A stretch of DNA of 64,000 bases from CAYVHU01 sp964451415 (GTDB taxonomy: Bacteria; Pseudomonadota; Alphaproteobacteria; Rhodospirillales; Magnetovibrionaceae): NCBI GenBank assembly GCA_964451415.1, contig CAYVHU010000001.1, forward strand, positions 62,001 through 126,000, in the 5' to 3' direction. Under the pieces are notes generated by a model that searched no databases, was not told the origin of the DNA, and worked only from the letters and a program-made list of their open reading frames with translations. Shown here piece after piece: positions 26,130-34,397 of this stretch (positions within the stretch are counted from its first letter, which is position 1; each line of letters begins with the position of its first letter). The translations under genes and the position numbers were made by a program.

Positions 26130-27257
26130 CTATTCCATTTCATTCGATCTCAGCAACGCCACCGCGTTGCCGGGATGACGTTCTAAGCGTCCCGCAAGCT
26201 CCAATTCCAGAAGCACCAAAGACACCGTAGCAAAGGACAATTGGCAGCTACGGACCAGTTCGTCAACCAGAACCGGTGCGCACGACAACATTTCACAAAT
26301 TTCCTGACGCGCTTTGCGGGCCTCCGTCTCATCGGGAAAGGGCAGTGTTTTTTGCCGATAGGCAAGCGCTTTGGGCGCGCTCAGTCCACGATCCATGGCG
26401 TTGTTCAACACATCCAGAACATCATCGGCATTTTGCACCAGATGCGCGCCGTCCTTGATGAGTTTGTTGGTTCCCCGCGCGCGCGGGTCCGCCGGTGCGC
26501 CCGGCACGGCAAACACCTCGCGATCTTGCTCCAACGCCATGCGCGCGGTGATCAATGAGCCGGATTTGAGCGAGGCCTCCACCACCAAGGTCCCCCGCCC
26601 CATGCCCGAAATAATGCGATTGCGTCTGGGGAAATGGCGCGCTTGCGGTTTGGTGCCCAAAGGCACTTCGGAAATAAGTACGCCGCGCGCCTTGATCTCT
26701 TCATATAAAGCGGCGTTTTCGCGCGGATAAATTACGTCCACACCACCGCCCAGCACGGCCGCCGTACCGGTTTCCAAGGCCCCTTCGTGGGCCGCCGCAT
26801 CCAGACCGCGCGCCAGTCCCGAGACCACCAAAAAACCACCCCGGCCAAGATCGCAGGCGATGCTTCTGGCGAAATTCCGCCCATTCAGCGAAGCATTGCG
26901 CGCGCCCACGATGGCCACCGCGCGCTTGGCAAGCAGATGAGGGTGCCCCAGCACGCCCAGCACCGGCGGCGCATCGTTGATGTGAGCGAGCAACGGCGGA
27001 TAGGTTTCTTCGGCGCGGGTGAGAAAAACGCCACCTTGTTTTCCCAACGCCTCCATCTCACACTCGGCACCGGCCTTGGAAAAAGGTTTGAAAACACGTT
27101 TGGCACCGCCGCGTTTGGCCATATCGGGCAGGGCATCCAGCGCCGCACGCGCCGTGCCGAAGCGTTCCAGCAACATATAAAAGGTGACGGGACCGACGTT
27201 ATCGGAGCGAATCAACCGCAACCAATCAAGTTTCTCATTTTCCAAAGACACCATCAT
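26130..27257 (-). CDS. dprA: DNA-processing protein DprA (Smf)
   Basis: A 375-residue single-strand DNA-binding protein that loads RecA in natural transformation and is widely kept in bacteria not known to be competent. The Rossmann-like core shows AIVGARNASLNGR, then FLVVSGLARGLDAAAHEGAL and AVLGGGVDVIYPRENAAL. The N-terminal SAM-like helical region (DNVGPVTFYMLLERFG) and a C-terminal winged helix are present. It sits between plsY and topA in the order usual for alphaproteobacteria. There is no other competence gene in the window, so competence is not implied. Confidence 0.93.
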   Translation of the reverse strand: MMVSLENEKLDWLRLIRSDNVGPVTFYMLLERFGTARAALDALPDMAKRGGAKRVFKPFSKAGAECEMEALGKQGGVFLTRAEETYPPLLAHINDAPPVLGVLGHPHLLAKRAVAIVGARNASLNGRNFARSIACDLGRGGFLVVSGLARGLDAAAHEGALETGTAAVLGGGVDVIYPRENAALYEEIKARGVLISEVPLGTKPQARHFPRRNRIISGMGRGTLVVEASLKSGSLITARMALEQDREVFAVPGAPADPRARGTNKLIKDGAHLVQNADDVLDVLNNAMDRGLSAPKALAYRQKTLPFPDETEARKARQEICEMLSCAPVLVDELVRSCQLSFATVSLVLLELELAGRLERHPGNAVALLRSNEME

Positions 27258-27286
27258 TCATCCCGCCAGGATAAAAAAATTCTGTG

Positions 27287-27895
27287 CTATATTTTCTTCT
27301 TTTTAGCGATCCGGCTTTCCTCACCGCGCAGCAAGCGGTGAATATTCTGGTGATGACGCCCTCCCGCAAGCAATGCTAGCAATAGGGACAAAACCGTATG
27401 TTGCGGTGTGGCGAAAAACCACGAAAAAAATGGCGCACCGCCCAGCGCGACAAGCGCGGCCAGGGACGAATAGCGAAAAAGAGCGGCAACCGCCAGCCAT
27501 GTGGCGCACGCCGCCAGACCCACCGGCCACGATGTGGCCAACAGCACACCCAAGGTGGTGGCAACGCCTTTGCCACCCTTGAATTTCAGCCAAACGGGGA
27601 AATTATGGCCCAGCACCGCACAAAATCCGGCCACCAGCATGGCTGTGGACCCGCCACCCAGTACAGATGTGATCCCGACAGCGATCGCCCCTTTGCCCGA
27701 ATCGAGCGCCAAGGTCAGCGCGGCAGCCAGTTTGTTGCCGGTGCGCAAAACGTTGGTCGCCCCGATGTTGCCAGAACCGATCCGCCGCAAATCGCCCAAG
27801 CCGAACAGGCGCGCCATGACGATGCCGAAGGGTATTGCGCCCAGCAGGTAGCCCCCCGATCCGGCGGCAATGAGAATGAGGCTGGCATCGCTCAC
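27287..27895 (-). CDS. plsY: Acyl-phosphate:glycerol-3-phosphate acyltransferase
   Basis: A 202-residue inner-membrane enzyme that makes lysophosphatidate from acyl-phosphate and glycerol-3-phosphate. Conserved loops are GSGNIGATNVLRTGNK, HNFPVWLKFKGGKGVATTLG and a HHQNIHRLLRG segment near the end. Five hydrophobic segments are visible. A basic tail SRIAKKKKI ends the protein. It starts four bases after the pyrC' stop, and a gap of about 30 bases separates it from dprA, so the pyrB-to-rpmG run is probably one transcription unit or a few overlapping ones. Confidence 0.95.
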   Translation of the reverse strand: MSDASLILIAAGSGGYLLGAIPFGIVMARLFGLGDLRRIGSGNIGATNVLRTGNKLAAALTLALDSGKGAIAVGITSVLGGGSTAMLVAGFCAVLGHNFPVWLKFKGGKGVATTLGVLLATSWPVGLAACATWLAVAALFRYSSLAALVALGGAPFFSWFFATPQHTVLSLLLALLAGGRHHQNIHRLLRGEESRIAKKKKI

Positions 27896-27899
27896 GTCC

Positions 27900-29198
27900 T
27901 CAAATACCGTGTTCGAATACGAGACGCCCGTCGATCACGGTGCGGGCAACCCGACCTTGCACCGGACGTCCGTCAAACGGTGAGTTTTTGGCGCGCGAAC
28001 GCAACCGGTCGGCATCCACTTTCCATCCCGTATGCGGGTCGAACAAAATGAAGTCGGCCGCCGCGCCCGCCTTGAGACGGCCCGCACTCAACCCCAGCAG
28101 ATCGGCAGGCTGATAGGTAATCAGGCCCAGCGCATCCAGCAGGTCCAGATGACCGTTGTGCACCAGTTCCAACGTGATGGCGAGCAGGGTTTCCATGCCC
28201 GCGCCGCCAAAGGCCGCATCGGCAAACGGCAGGCGTTTCACGTCTTCGCTTTTGGGCATGTGGTCCGACGCAATGGCGTCGATGACCCCATCCCTCAAAC
28301 CCTGGACGATGGCCGCACGGTCGGCTTCGGTGCGCAACGGCGGCGACAGTTTGGCGAACGTGCGATATTCACCCACCGCCGTTTCGTTCAAGGCGAAATA
28401 GGGCGGCGCGGTGTCGCAGGTGACACTCACGCCCCGGTCCTTGGCACGGCGGATCAAGGCCACGCTATCGGACGTCGATATGTGCGCAAAATGCAACCGT
28501 CCGCCGGTCATTTCAACCAAACGCAGGTCGCGCTCGATGATGATGCTCTCGGCTTCGCGCGGAATACCGGTAAGGCCGAGACGCGCCGCGGTTTCGCCCT
28601 CGTTCATGTCGCCGTTCTCGGCCAGGGTCGGTTCTTCGGGGTGTTCGACAATCATCAGCCCGAAGGTGGCGGCATAGGACAAGGCCAGCGCCATGGTGCG
28701 CGCATTGGCGACGGCCTTCAGGCCGTCAGTGAAAGCAACCGCGCCACTTTGCGCCAACATCGCCATCTCAGCCAGTTCCTGCCCCTTCAAACCCTTGGTG
28801 ATCGCGCCGAAAGGATAGACCTTGACCAGCCCTGCCTTGCGTGCGGTGCGCGCAACGAACTCCACCACGCTGGGCTCGTCGATCACGGGCCGGGTATCGG
28901 GCAGGCACACCGCAGAGGTCACACCGCCGGCCACCGCCGCCGACCCGGTGGCCTGGATGTTTTCACCGCTCATATGCACGCGCATGTCCACCAGACCCGG
29001 CGCTAGGCACAGGCCCCCGCAGTCGATAACCTTGGCGTCTTCGGGCACGCTATCCTTAAACAGATCCGCCCCTACCGCGGCGATGGTTTCCCCATCGCTG
29101 AGCAAACCGCCCGGCGCATCCAGGCCGCTGACGGCATCGAGCAGGCGCGCATTGACATACGCCACACGGCCCAGAGAAGGAGAACGTTTCATGCTCAC
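27900..29198 (-). CDS. pyrC: Dihydroorotase-like subunit PyrC', probably non-catalytic
   Basis: A 432-residue amidohydrolase-fold protein directly downstream of pyrB and overlapping it by four bases. An active dihydroorotase has HxHxR in the first metal loop; here the loop reads LVDMRVHMSGEN with R73 in place of the first histidine, and the substrate-binding arginine is replaced by serine. The other ligands look kept: the aspartate in FTDGLK, the histidine in EHPEEP, HFAHIS and SDHMPK. Pseudo-dihydroorotases of this kind partner PyrB as structural subunits in Pseudomonas and relatives, so I infer that role; a true dihydroorotase should be elsewhere. Confidence 0.85.
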   Translation of the reverse strand: MSMKRSPSLGRVAYVNARLLDAVSGLDAPGGLLSDGETIAAVGADLFKDSVPEDAKVIDCGGLCLAPGLVDMRVHMSGENIQATGSAAVAGGVTSAVCLPDTRPVIDEPSVVEFVARTARKAGLVKVYPFGAITKGLKGQELAEMAMLAQSGAVAFTDGLKAVANARTMALALSYAATFGLMIVEHPEEPTLAENGDMNEGETAARLGLTGIPREAESIIIERDLRLVEMTGGRLHFAHISTSDSVALIRRAKDRGVSVTCDTAPPYFALNETAVGEYRTFAKLSPPLRTEADRAAIVQGLRDGVIDAIASDHMPKSEDVKRLPFADAAFGGAGMETLLAITLELVHNGHLDLLDALGLITYQPADLLGLSAGRLKAGAAADFILFDPHTGWKVDADRLRSRAKNSPFDGRPVQGRVARTVIDGRLVFEHGI

Positions 29199-30172
29199 AA
29201 CGGCTCCTCCCCCACCATTTCACGGGCCAGATTCTGGCACAGCACCTCCAGGCACGCCATGCGTACCGCGACACCCATTTCAACCTGTTCGCGAATGGCG
29301 CTGCGCCCAATGTCGTCCGCCACGTCGGAAGCGATTTCCACACCCCGGTTCATCGGGCCTGGATGCATGATCAGGGCGTCGGGCTTGGCCGCTTCCAGCT
29401 TCGCATAATCGAGCCCGTAGTAACGAAAAAACTCCCGTGCCGAAGGGAAAAAATTGCTCGCCATGCGTTCGGTCTGCAAGCGCAGCATCATCACGATGTC
29501 GCAATCGCGCAGGCCTGCGCGCATGTCGTGGAAAACTTCGACGCCAAAGCGTTCGGCCGCGGCGGGCAACAAGGTTTTGGGCGCGATCAAACGCACCCTT
29601 GCGCCCATGGTATTGAGCAGATGGATGTTGGAACGCGCCACGCGCGAATGCAAAATATCGCCGCAGATGGCGACTTGCAGGCCTTCCAGGCGACCCTTGC
29701 GGCGACGGATGGTGAGGGCGTCCAGCAAGGCCTGGGTGGGGTGCTCGTGGCGCCCGTCGCCGGCGTTGATGACAGCGCAGTTGACCTTCTCGGAAAGCAA
29801 CTGTACCGCGCCTGAAGACGCATGACGCACCACCAGAATGTCGGGGTGCATGGCGTTGAGCGTCATGGCGGTGTCGATCAGGGTCTCGCCCTTCTTGGTC
29901 GAACTGGTGGCCACCGACATGTTGATGACTTCCGCGCCAAGGCGCTTTCCCGCCAACTCAAAACTGGTGCGGGTGCGCGTGGAAGCCTCGTAAAACAGGT
30001 TCATCACCGTACGCCCGGACAGGGTATCGAGCATCTTTCCGCGGCTGCGGTTCAGCGCCACGTATTCATCCGCACGATCCAACAACACGGTGATATCAAG
30101 TGGGGAAAGACCTTCGATGCCAAGCAGATGGCGCTGTGGAAACGCAGAGGTGTCGAAGGGCGTCTCAATCAT
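29195..30172 (-). CDS. pyrB: Aspartate carbamoyltransferase catalytic chain
   Basis: A 325-residue enzyme joining carbamoyl phosphate and aspartate, the committed step of pyrimidine synthesis. The carbamoyl-phosphate loop is STRTRTSFELAGKRLGAEV, then SSTKKGETLIDT, HPTQALLDALTI and the aspartate-binding HPGPMNRGVEI near the C-terminus. Length is right for the PyrB type that pairs with an inactive PyrC'. No pyrI regulatory chain is present. The pyrC' gene overlaps its stop by four bases, matching the stoichiometric complex seen in other bacteria. Confidence 0.96.
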   Translation of the reverse strand: MIETPFDTSAFPQRHLLGIEGLSPLDITVLLDRADEYVALNRSRGKMLDTLSGRTVMNLFYEASTRTRTSFELAGKRLGAEVINMSVATSSTKKGETLIDTAMTLNAMHPDILVVRHASSGAVQLLSEKVNCAVINAGDGRHEHPTQALLDALTIRRRKGRLEGLQVAICGDILHSRVARSNIHLLNTMGARVRLIAPKTLLPAAAERFGVEVFHDMRAGLRDCDIVMMLRLQTERMASNFFPSAREFFRYYGLDYAKLEAAKPDALIMHPGPMNRGVEIASDVADDIGRSAIREQVEMGVAVRMACLEVLCQNLAREMVGEEPL

Positions 30173-30214
30173 GGGCGCACTATAGCCGGGCGCGGAAATC
30201 CGCGCAAGCGAGCA

Positions 30215-31132
30215 TCACTGCGCCAACACCAACCACAGCGGAATGGTGACCAGGGCCGCCAGCGTGCTCGCGGTGATGATGCCCGCCATCAAGGCGGTGT
30301 CGCCGCCCATCTCGCGCGCCAAAACGTAGGACGAAGCCGAGCCGGACAGGCACGCATAAAGGATCGTCATGTGAAACGCCACGCCGCTCATCCCCTGGGC
30401 GGCAGCCAGCCCCCATGCCAACGCAGGCAGAACCAGCAGTTTCATCATCGAGGCCTTGGCCGCAAGGGTGGCGTTGGCATGTAAATCCGCCAGATCCAGC
30501 CCCGCCCCCACCGCCATCAACGCCACCGGCAGCGCGGCGCGACCCAGAATATCAAGCAAGGGCCCGATAACAGGCGGCAGGCCCAGCCCCAAGCCGTTCA
30601 TGCCGAATCCGATCAGACACGCCAGAACCAGCGGATTGCGCGCCACTTCCAAAGCGATCTTTTTCGCCGAACGCGCACCGTCATGGGCCTCGCCCCATTT
30701 GACCATGACGGACACGACGATCAGGTTCACCATCGGCACCACCGCCAAAATGGCGATGGAAATCAGGGCGACACCTGCATCTCCATACATCAACAACGCC
30801 ACCGCCACCCCGACGTAGGTGTTAGGGCGGATGGTGCCTTGAAAAAACGAGGTGAACGTCGCGTCCTTCAATCCCAGAACCGGCTTCAAGGCAAGGGCGA
30901 TCAACGCGGTGAGAAATGTCGCCCCGAACAGCGCAACCGCCATGGGGATGACCTGATCGCCACTTAAATTGGCGCGCACGCCGGCGGTGATCAGTAAGGC
31001 CGGAAAAAATATATAATATGTGATACGTTCCGCCGGCGCCCAAAAGGCGTCATCGACCCACTGCCAGCGCTTGATCAGATGACCCATCAGGATCAACAGA
31101 AAAACAGGCAGTAAGGCAGCGGCGGCGAGCAT
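30215..31132 (-). CDS. AEC family permease (auxin efflux carrier-like)
   Basis: A 305-residue membrane protein with about ten hydrophobic helices in the AEC/BART fold. The PALLITAGV segment near the N-terminus, RPNTYVGVAVALLM in the middle, and GSASSYVLAREMGGD near the C-terminus fit the family. Relatives move malonate, malate or other carboxylates, and the substrate is not predictable here. It starts five bases after the ruvX stop and is followed by pyrB after 42 bases, so it lies inside an otherwise housekeeping run and may be cotranscribed with pyrB. Confidence 0.85.
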   Translation of the reverse strand: MLAAAALLPVFLLILMGHLIKRWQWVDDAFWAPAERITYYIFFPALLITAGVRANLSGDQVIPMAVALFGATFLTALIALALKPVLGLKDATFTSFFQGTIRPNTYVGVAVALLMYGDAGVALISIAILAVVPMVNLIVVSVMVKWGEAHDGARSAKKIALEVARNPLVLACLIGFGMNGLGLGLPPVIGPLLDILGRAALPVALMAVGAGLDLADLHANATLAAKASMMKLLVLPALAWGLAAAQGMSGVAFHMTILYACLSGSASSYVLAREMGGDTALMAGIITASTLAALVTIPLWLVLAQ

Positions 31133-31137
31133 CGAGC

Positions 31138-31617
31138 TTATTCTTCCGTATGGACATAAACAAGTGCATCCAATGCCCCTTGTAAAATGTATGTGGCGGC
31201 AAGTTTGTCCACCACTTCGGCGCGCCGCTTGCGCGTCATATCCACGTCGTTCACCAACATGCGTTCAACGGCGCAGGTGGAAAGCCGTTCATCCCACAAG
31301 GCGATGGGCATATCGCGACGTTGAAGAAAATTGCGCGCGAAATCGCGAGTGGATTGACAGCGAGGCCCTTCCGCACCGTTCATATTGAGCGGCAGACCCA
31401 CCACCAGCGCCCCGACATCGTGCTCGGCGATGATGGCCAACAGGCGTTCCGCATCCTTGGTGAATTTGCTGCGGCGCACGGTTTCCAGCGGGCTGGCGAT
31501 GGTGAGCAAAACATCGCTCAGCGCCAAGCCGATGGTTTTAGAACCCAAATCCAGCCCCAACACGCGCTGTTCGCGCTTAAGATGGAATTTCAGCTCGCAG
31601 GGTTCTATCATCGCCAT
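31138..31617 (-). CDS. ruvX: Holliday junction resolvase-like protein RuvX (YqgF)
   Basis: A 159-residue RNase H-fold nuclease family member needed for rRNA (pre-16S) 5' processing in E. coli. The first catalytic segment is LGLDLGSKTIGLALSD, followed by LVVGLPLNMNGAEGPR, and the third by ALWDERLSTCAVE with the WDER motif. Length is as expected. The N-terminus runs MAMIEPCELKFHLKREQRVLG before the core, so translation could start a few codons later. It is divergent from the SH3 protein gene with only 34 bases between starts. Confidence 0.92.
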   Translation of the reverse strand: MAMIEPCELKFHLKREQRVLGLDLGSKTIGLALSDVLLTIASPLETVRRSKFTKDAERLLAIIAEHDVGALVVGLPLNMNGAEGPRCQSTRDFARNFLQRRDMPIALWDERLSTCAVERMLVNDVDMTRKRRAEVVDKLAATYILQGALDALVYVHTEE

Positions 31618-31651
31618 GGACGGACCTTACCTTGATCGGCGTCGCGTTGCC

Positions 31652-32521
31652 ATGGAAGATCAAATCTGCACGGAGTGTTTCAAGACCTTGCGCGTTCGCC
31701 TTGCCGCCGTAGGAATCATTTTTTCGCTCTTATCGAGTGTCGGGGCTACGCCTGCGGAGGCGCAAAGCGGCAAACAGACGTCTGCACGGCGCGAAACCGT
31801 CAACGTCTTGGGGCGGAAGATCACCCCCCAAAAAGGACTTTTTCAGGCCATCAAAGACGTTAATGTGCGCGCCGGCCCGGGTACGCGTTTCGCACGCGTG
31901 GGCGGGCTAAACGCCGGCGAGCAGGTGCGCGTGATTGGCAAAACAGCGGGCGGGGCTTGGCTGGCGGTGCGCCGTGACGGCGTGACGCTGGGCTTCGTTT
32001 ACGCGCAGGCGCTGGTGCCGATTCTGCACGGTGCCTTGGATAAAGAATTTTTCGGCTCCTATCCCGTCCCCGGAAAAGGCCCCGCAACAAGGCCCGACGT
32101 TGCGTGCAGTTACCGTTTTCGTTTCGAACGCGAAGTCGCCGTCGAAGGCGAGGTTTTCAAGACCGCCGACTACGAAGTCCGCTTTCGTTGCGCCGCAAAA
32201 CACGCCGCAACGATCTTTTATGCCCACATGTTTCTTATCGAATCCCCGGTGGATAGGCGCAAGAACCTGTACCAGATCGGTCTGGAGGCACGCTCCATCG
32301 GCGACGGTTTCGAAAAGTACCTGATCACCACTTATTTATATAATCCCAAAACGGGAACCGTCACCTTCGACGGACATTCAATGCCGCATTTCGCGCGTCC
32401 GCCTAAGGTGCGCACCTTCAAGACAACATCCCTCAAAGAGGCCTTGAAACAGATCCTGGACACCTCCATTACCGGTTGGACAAAAAAGGCCTGGGACAGC
32501 ATTTTTGCCAAGGCGCGTTGA
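31652..32521 (+). CDS. Exported SH3-domain protein of unknown function
   Basis: A 289-residue protein. The reading frame extends back into ruvX (to 31385), but the ATG at 31652 starts a good signal peptide (VRLAAVGIIFSLLSSVGATP, cleaved about AEA at 34-36). A bacterial SH3 (SH3_3-like) domain follows: DVNVRAGPGTRFARVGGLNA, then GAWLAVRRDGVTLGFVYAQAL. The C-terminal 160 residues have no motif I recognise and hold two cysteines (VACSYRF and VRFRCAAKH). SH3 proteins of this type usually bind cell-wall or envelope components. The gene is 96 bases upstream of gatC and on the same strand, so some readthrough is possible. Confidence 0.75.
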   Translation: MEDQICTECFKTLRVRLAAVGIIFSLLSSVGATPAEAQSGKQTSARRETVNVLGRKITPQKGLFQAIKDVNVRAGPGTRFARVGGLNAGEQVRVIGKTAGGAWLAVRRDGVTLGFVYAQALVPILHGALDKEFFGSYPVPGKGPATRPDVACSYRFRFEREVAVEGEVFKTADYEVRFRCAAKHAATIFYAHMFLIESPVDRRKNLYQIGLEARSIGDGFEKYLITTYLYNPKTGTVTFDGHSMPHFARPPKVRTFKTTSLKEALKQILDTSITGWTKKAWDSIFAKAR

Positions 32522-32617
32522 GGGCGTTTCCGATCGTGAAGCGCATTGCGCAGTTCGGACGTGAATGCTACGTTCCGCTTCTCAATTTTCAATCCACCCC
32601 CACACGAGGATAAGTCC

Positions 32618-32905
32618 ATGTCCCTCGATCAGGACGTCGTTAAAAACATCGCCTTCCTGGCGCGCATCCGTGTGAACGACGAAAAGCTGATGCCCCTTGC
32701 GGGCGAACTTTCCACCATCCTGGGTTGGATCGAGCAACTTCAAGAGCTTGATACGGACGGCGTCGCGCCGATGGCCTCGGTGGCCGCCATGGATTTGCCG
32801 CAGCGCCCCGATGTCGTCACGGACGGGAATTGCCGCGCAGCGGTATTGAAGAACGCTCCGGACGCCGAAGACGGCTTCTTCTGCGTGCCGAAGGTGGTGG
32901 AGTAA
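32618..32905 (+). CDS. gatC: Aspartyl/glutamyl-tRNA amidotransferase subunit C
   Basis: A 95-residue subunit that clamps GatA and GatB together in the amidotransferase converting Glu-tRNA(Gln) or Asp-tRNA(Asn) to the amide form. The start at 32618 has GAGGA seven bases upstream; the frame opens earlier, at 32546. The sequence DVVKNIAFLARIRVNDEK and LDTDGVAPMASVAAMD match the family. gatA begins five bases after the stop. Confidence 0.95.
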   Translation: MSLDQDVVKNIAFLARIRVNDEKLMPLAGELSTILGWIEQLQELDTDGVAPMASVAAMDLPQRPDVVTDGNCRAAVLKNAPDAEDGFFCVPKVVE

Positions 32906-32910
32906 GCATT

Positions 32911-34395
32911 ATGAGCAAACTGACCGATTTAACCATCGCCAGCGCACGCGACGGTCTCGCGCGCAAGGATTTCTCCGCCACCGAACTGGCGGAAGCTTAT
33001 ATCCAGGCCATGGAAACGGCGCGTGATTTAAACGCCTACATCACGCAAACGCCGGAAATTGCGCTGGAACGTGCGCGCGAATCCGACGATCGCCGCGCCA
33101 AAGGTGACCCCGTGGGGGCCATGGACGGCGTGCCGATCGCCATCAAGGATCTGTTTTGCAGCGAAGGCGTCCTGACCACGGCGGGTAGCCATATCCTCGA
33201 CGGCTTCGTGCCGCCTTACGAATCGACCGTCACCGCCAACTTGCGTTCCGCCGGTGCCGTCATGCTGGGCAAAACCAACATGGACGAATTCGCCATGGGT
33301 TCGTCCAACATGACATCGTATTACGGGCCGGTGAAAAACCCGTGGAAAGCCACATCCGGACCAAATGTTGGCAAGGATCTGGTGCCCGGCGGCAGTTCCG
33401 GCGGTTCCGCCGCCGCAGTCAGTGCGCGCATCGCCATGGCCGCCACGGGCACCGACACCGGCGGTTCCATCCGCCAGCCCGCCAGCTTCACCGGCATCGT
33501 CGGCCTGAAGCCCACCTATGGGCGCTGTTCGCGCTGGGGGATCGTGGCGTTTGCCTCCTCGCTCGATCAGGCCGGACCGATGACGCAAACGGTGCGCGAC
33601 GCGGCCATCATGCTGGGTGCGATGGCGGGTCATGATCCCAAGGATTCGACCTCCGCCGCCATGGCCGTACCGGACTTCGAGGCCACGCTTGGCGGCAACG
33701 TCAAAGGCCTCAAAATCGGTATCCCCAAGGAATACCAGATCGACGGCCTTGATGCGGAAATTCAGGCCCTGTGGGACCGGGGAATCGCCTGGCTGAAGGC
33801 TGCCGGGTGCGAAATCAAGGAAGTCTCCCTGCCCCACACAAAATATGCGCTGGCGGCATACTATATCGTGGCTCCGGCGGAGGCCTCCGCCAATCTGGCG
33901 CGCTATGACGGCGTGCGCTACGGCCTGCGCGTGGCCGGCGACAGCCTGGATGACATGTACATGAACACCCGTGGCGAGGGCTTCGGCGAAGAGGTCCAAC
34001 GGCGCATCCTGATCGGCACCTACGCCTTGTCGTCGGGCTACTACGATGCCTATTACATCAAGGCGCAAAAGGTCCGCACCTTGATCGCCAACGATTTCAG
34101 CTCCGCGTTTGAAGACGTGGATGCGATCCTCACGCCCACCGCACCCAGCGGCGCGTTTGGCGTGGGCGAAAAACAAGACGATCCGCTGGCGATGTACCTG
34201 AACGATGTGTTCACGGTGCCCGCGTCGCTCGCGGGACTTCCCGGCATATCCGTCCCGGCGGGACTGAGCAAGGACGGCCTGCCGCTGGGGCTGCAAGTGA
34301 TCGGGCGCGCCTTTGACGAAGAAACGCTGCTGAATGTCGCGCAAACCCTGGAAACCGCTGCCACCTTCAACCACACACCGGGCGGGGAGGGCTGA
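32911..34395 (+). CDS. gatA: Aspartyl/glutamyl-tRNA amidotransferase subunit A
   Basis: A 494-residue amidase-signature protein that hydrolyses glutamine and passes ammonia to GatB. The Ser-Ser-Lys catalytic set is visible: K79 in VPIAIKDLFC, the GGSSGGS segment at 161-166 (cis-serine), and nucleophile S186 in DTGGSIRQP. The start at 32911 is the ATG of MSKLTDLTIA; the frame is open further back inside gatC. gatB follows two bases after the stop, so gatCAB is one transcription unit. Confidence 0.97.
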   Translation: MSKLTDLTIASARDGLARKDFSATELAEAYIQAMETARDLNAYITQTPEIALERARESDDRRAKGDPVGAMDGVPIAIKDLFCSEGVLTTAGSHILDGFVPPYESTVTANLRSAGAVMLGKTNMDEFAMGSSNMTSYYGPVKNPWKATSGPNVGKDLVPGGSSGGSAAAVSARIAMAATGTDTGGSIRQPASFTGIVGLKPTYGRCSRWGIVAFASSLDQAGPMTQTVRDAAIMLGAMAGHDPKDSTSAAMAVPDFEATLGGNVKGLKIGIPKEYQIDGLDAEIQALWDRGIAWLKAAGCEIKEVSLPHTKYALAAYYIVAPAEASANLARYDGVRYGLRVAGDSLDDMYMNTRGEGFGEEVQRRILIGTYALSSGYYDAYYIKAQKVRTLIANDFSSAFEDVDAILTPTAPSGAFGVGEKQDDPLAMYLNDVFTVPASLAGLPGISVPAGLSKDGLPLGLQVIGRAFDEETLLNVAQTLETAATFNHTPGGEG

Positions 34396-34397
34396 AC

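Noticed and set aside
26130..27257. Natural competence locus from dprA
   Set aside because: dprA is in its usual housekeeping order and no other competence gene is present.
28032..29006. 324-codon plus-strand frame opposite pyrC'
   Set aside because: Antisense shadow of PyrC'; the minus-strand protein has good homology features along its length.
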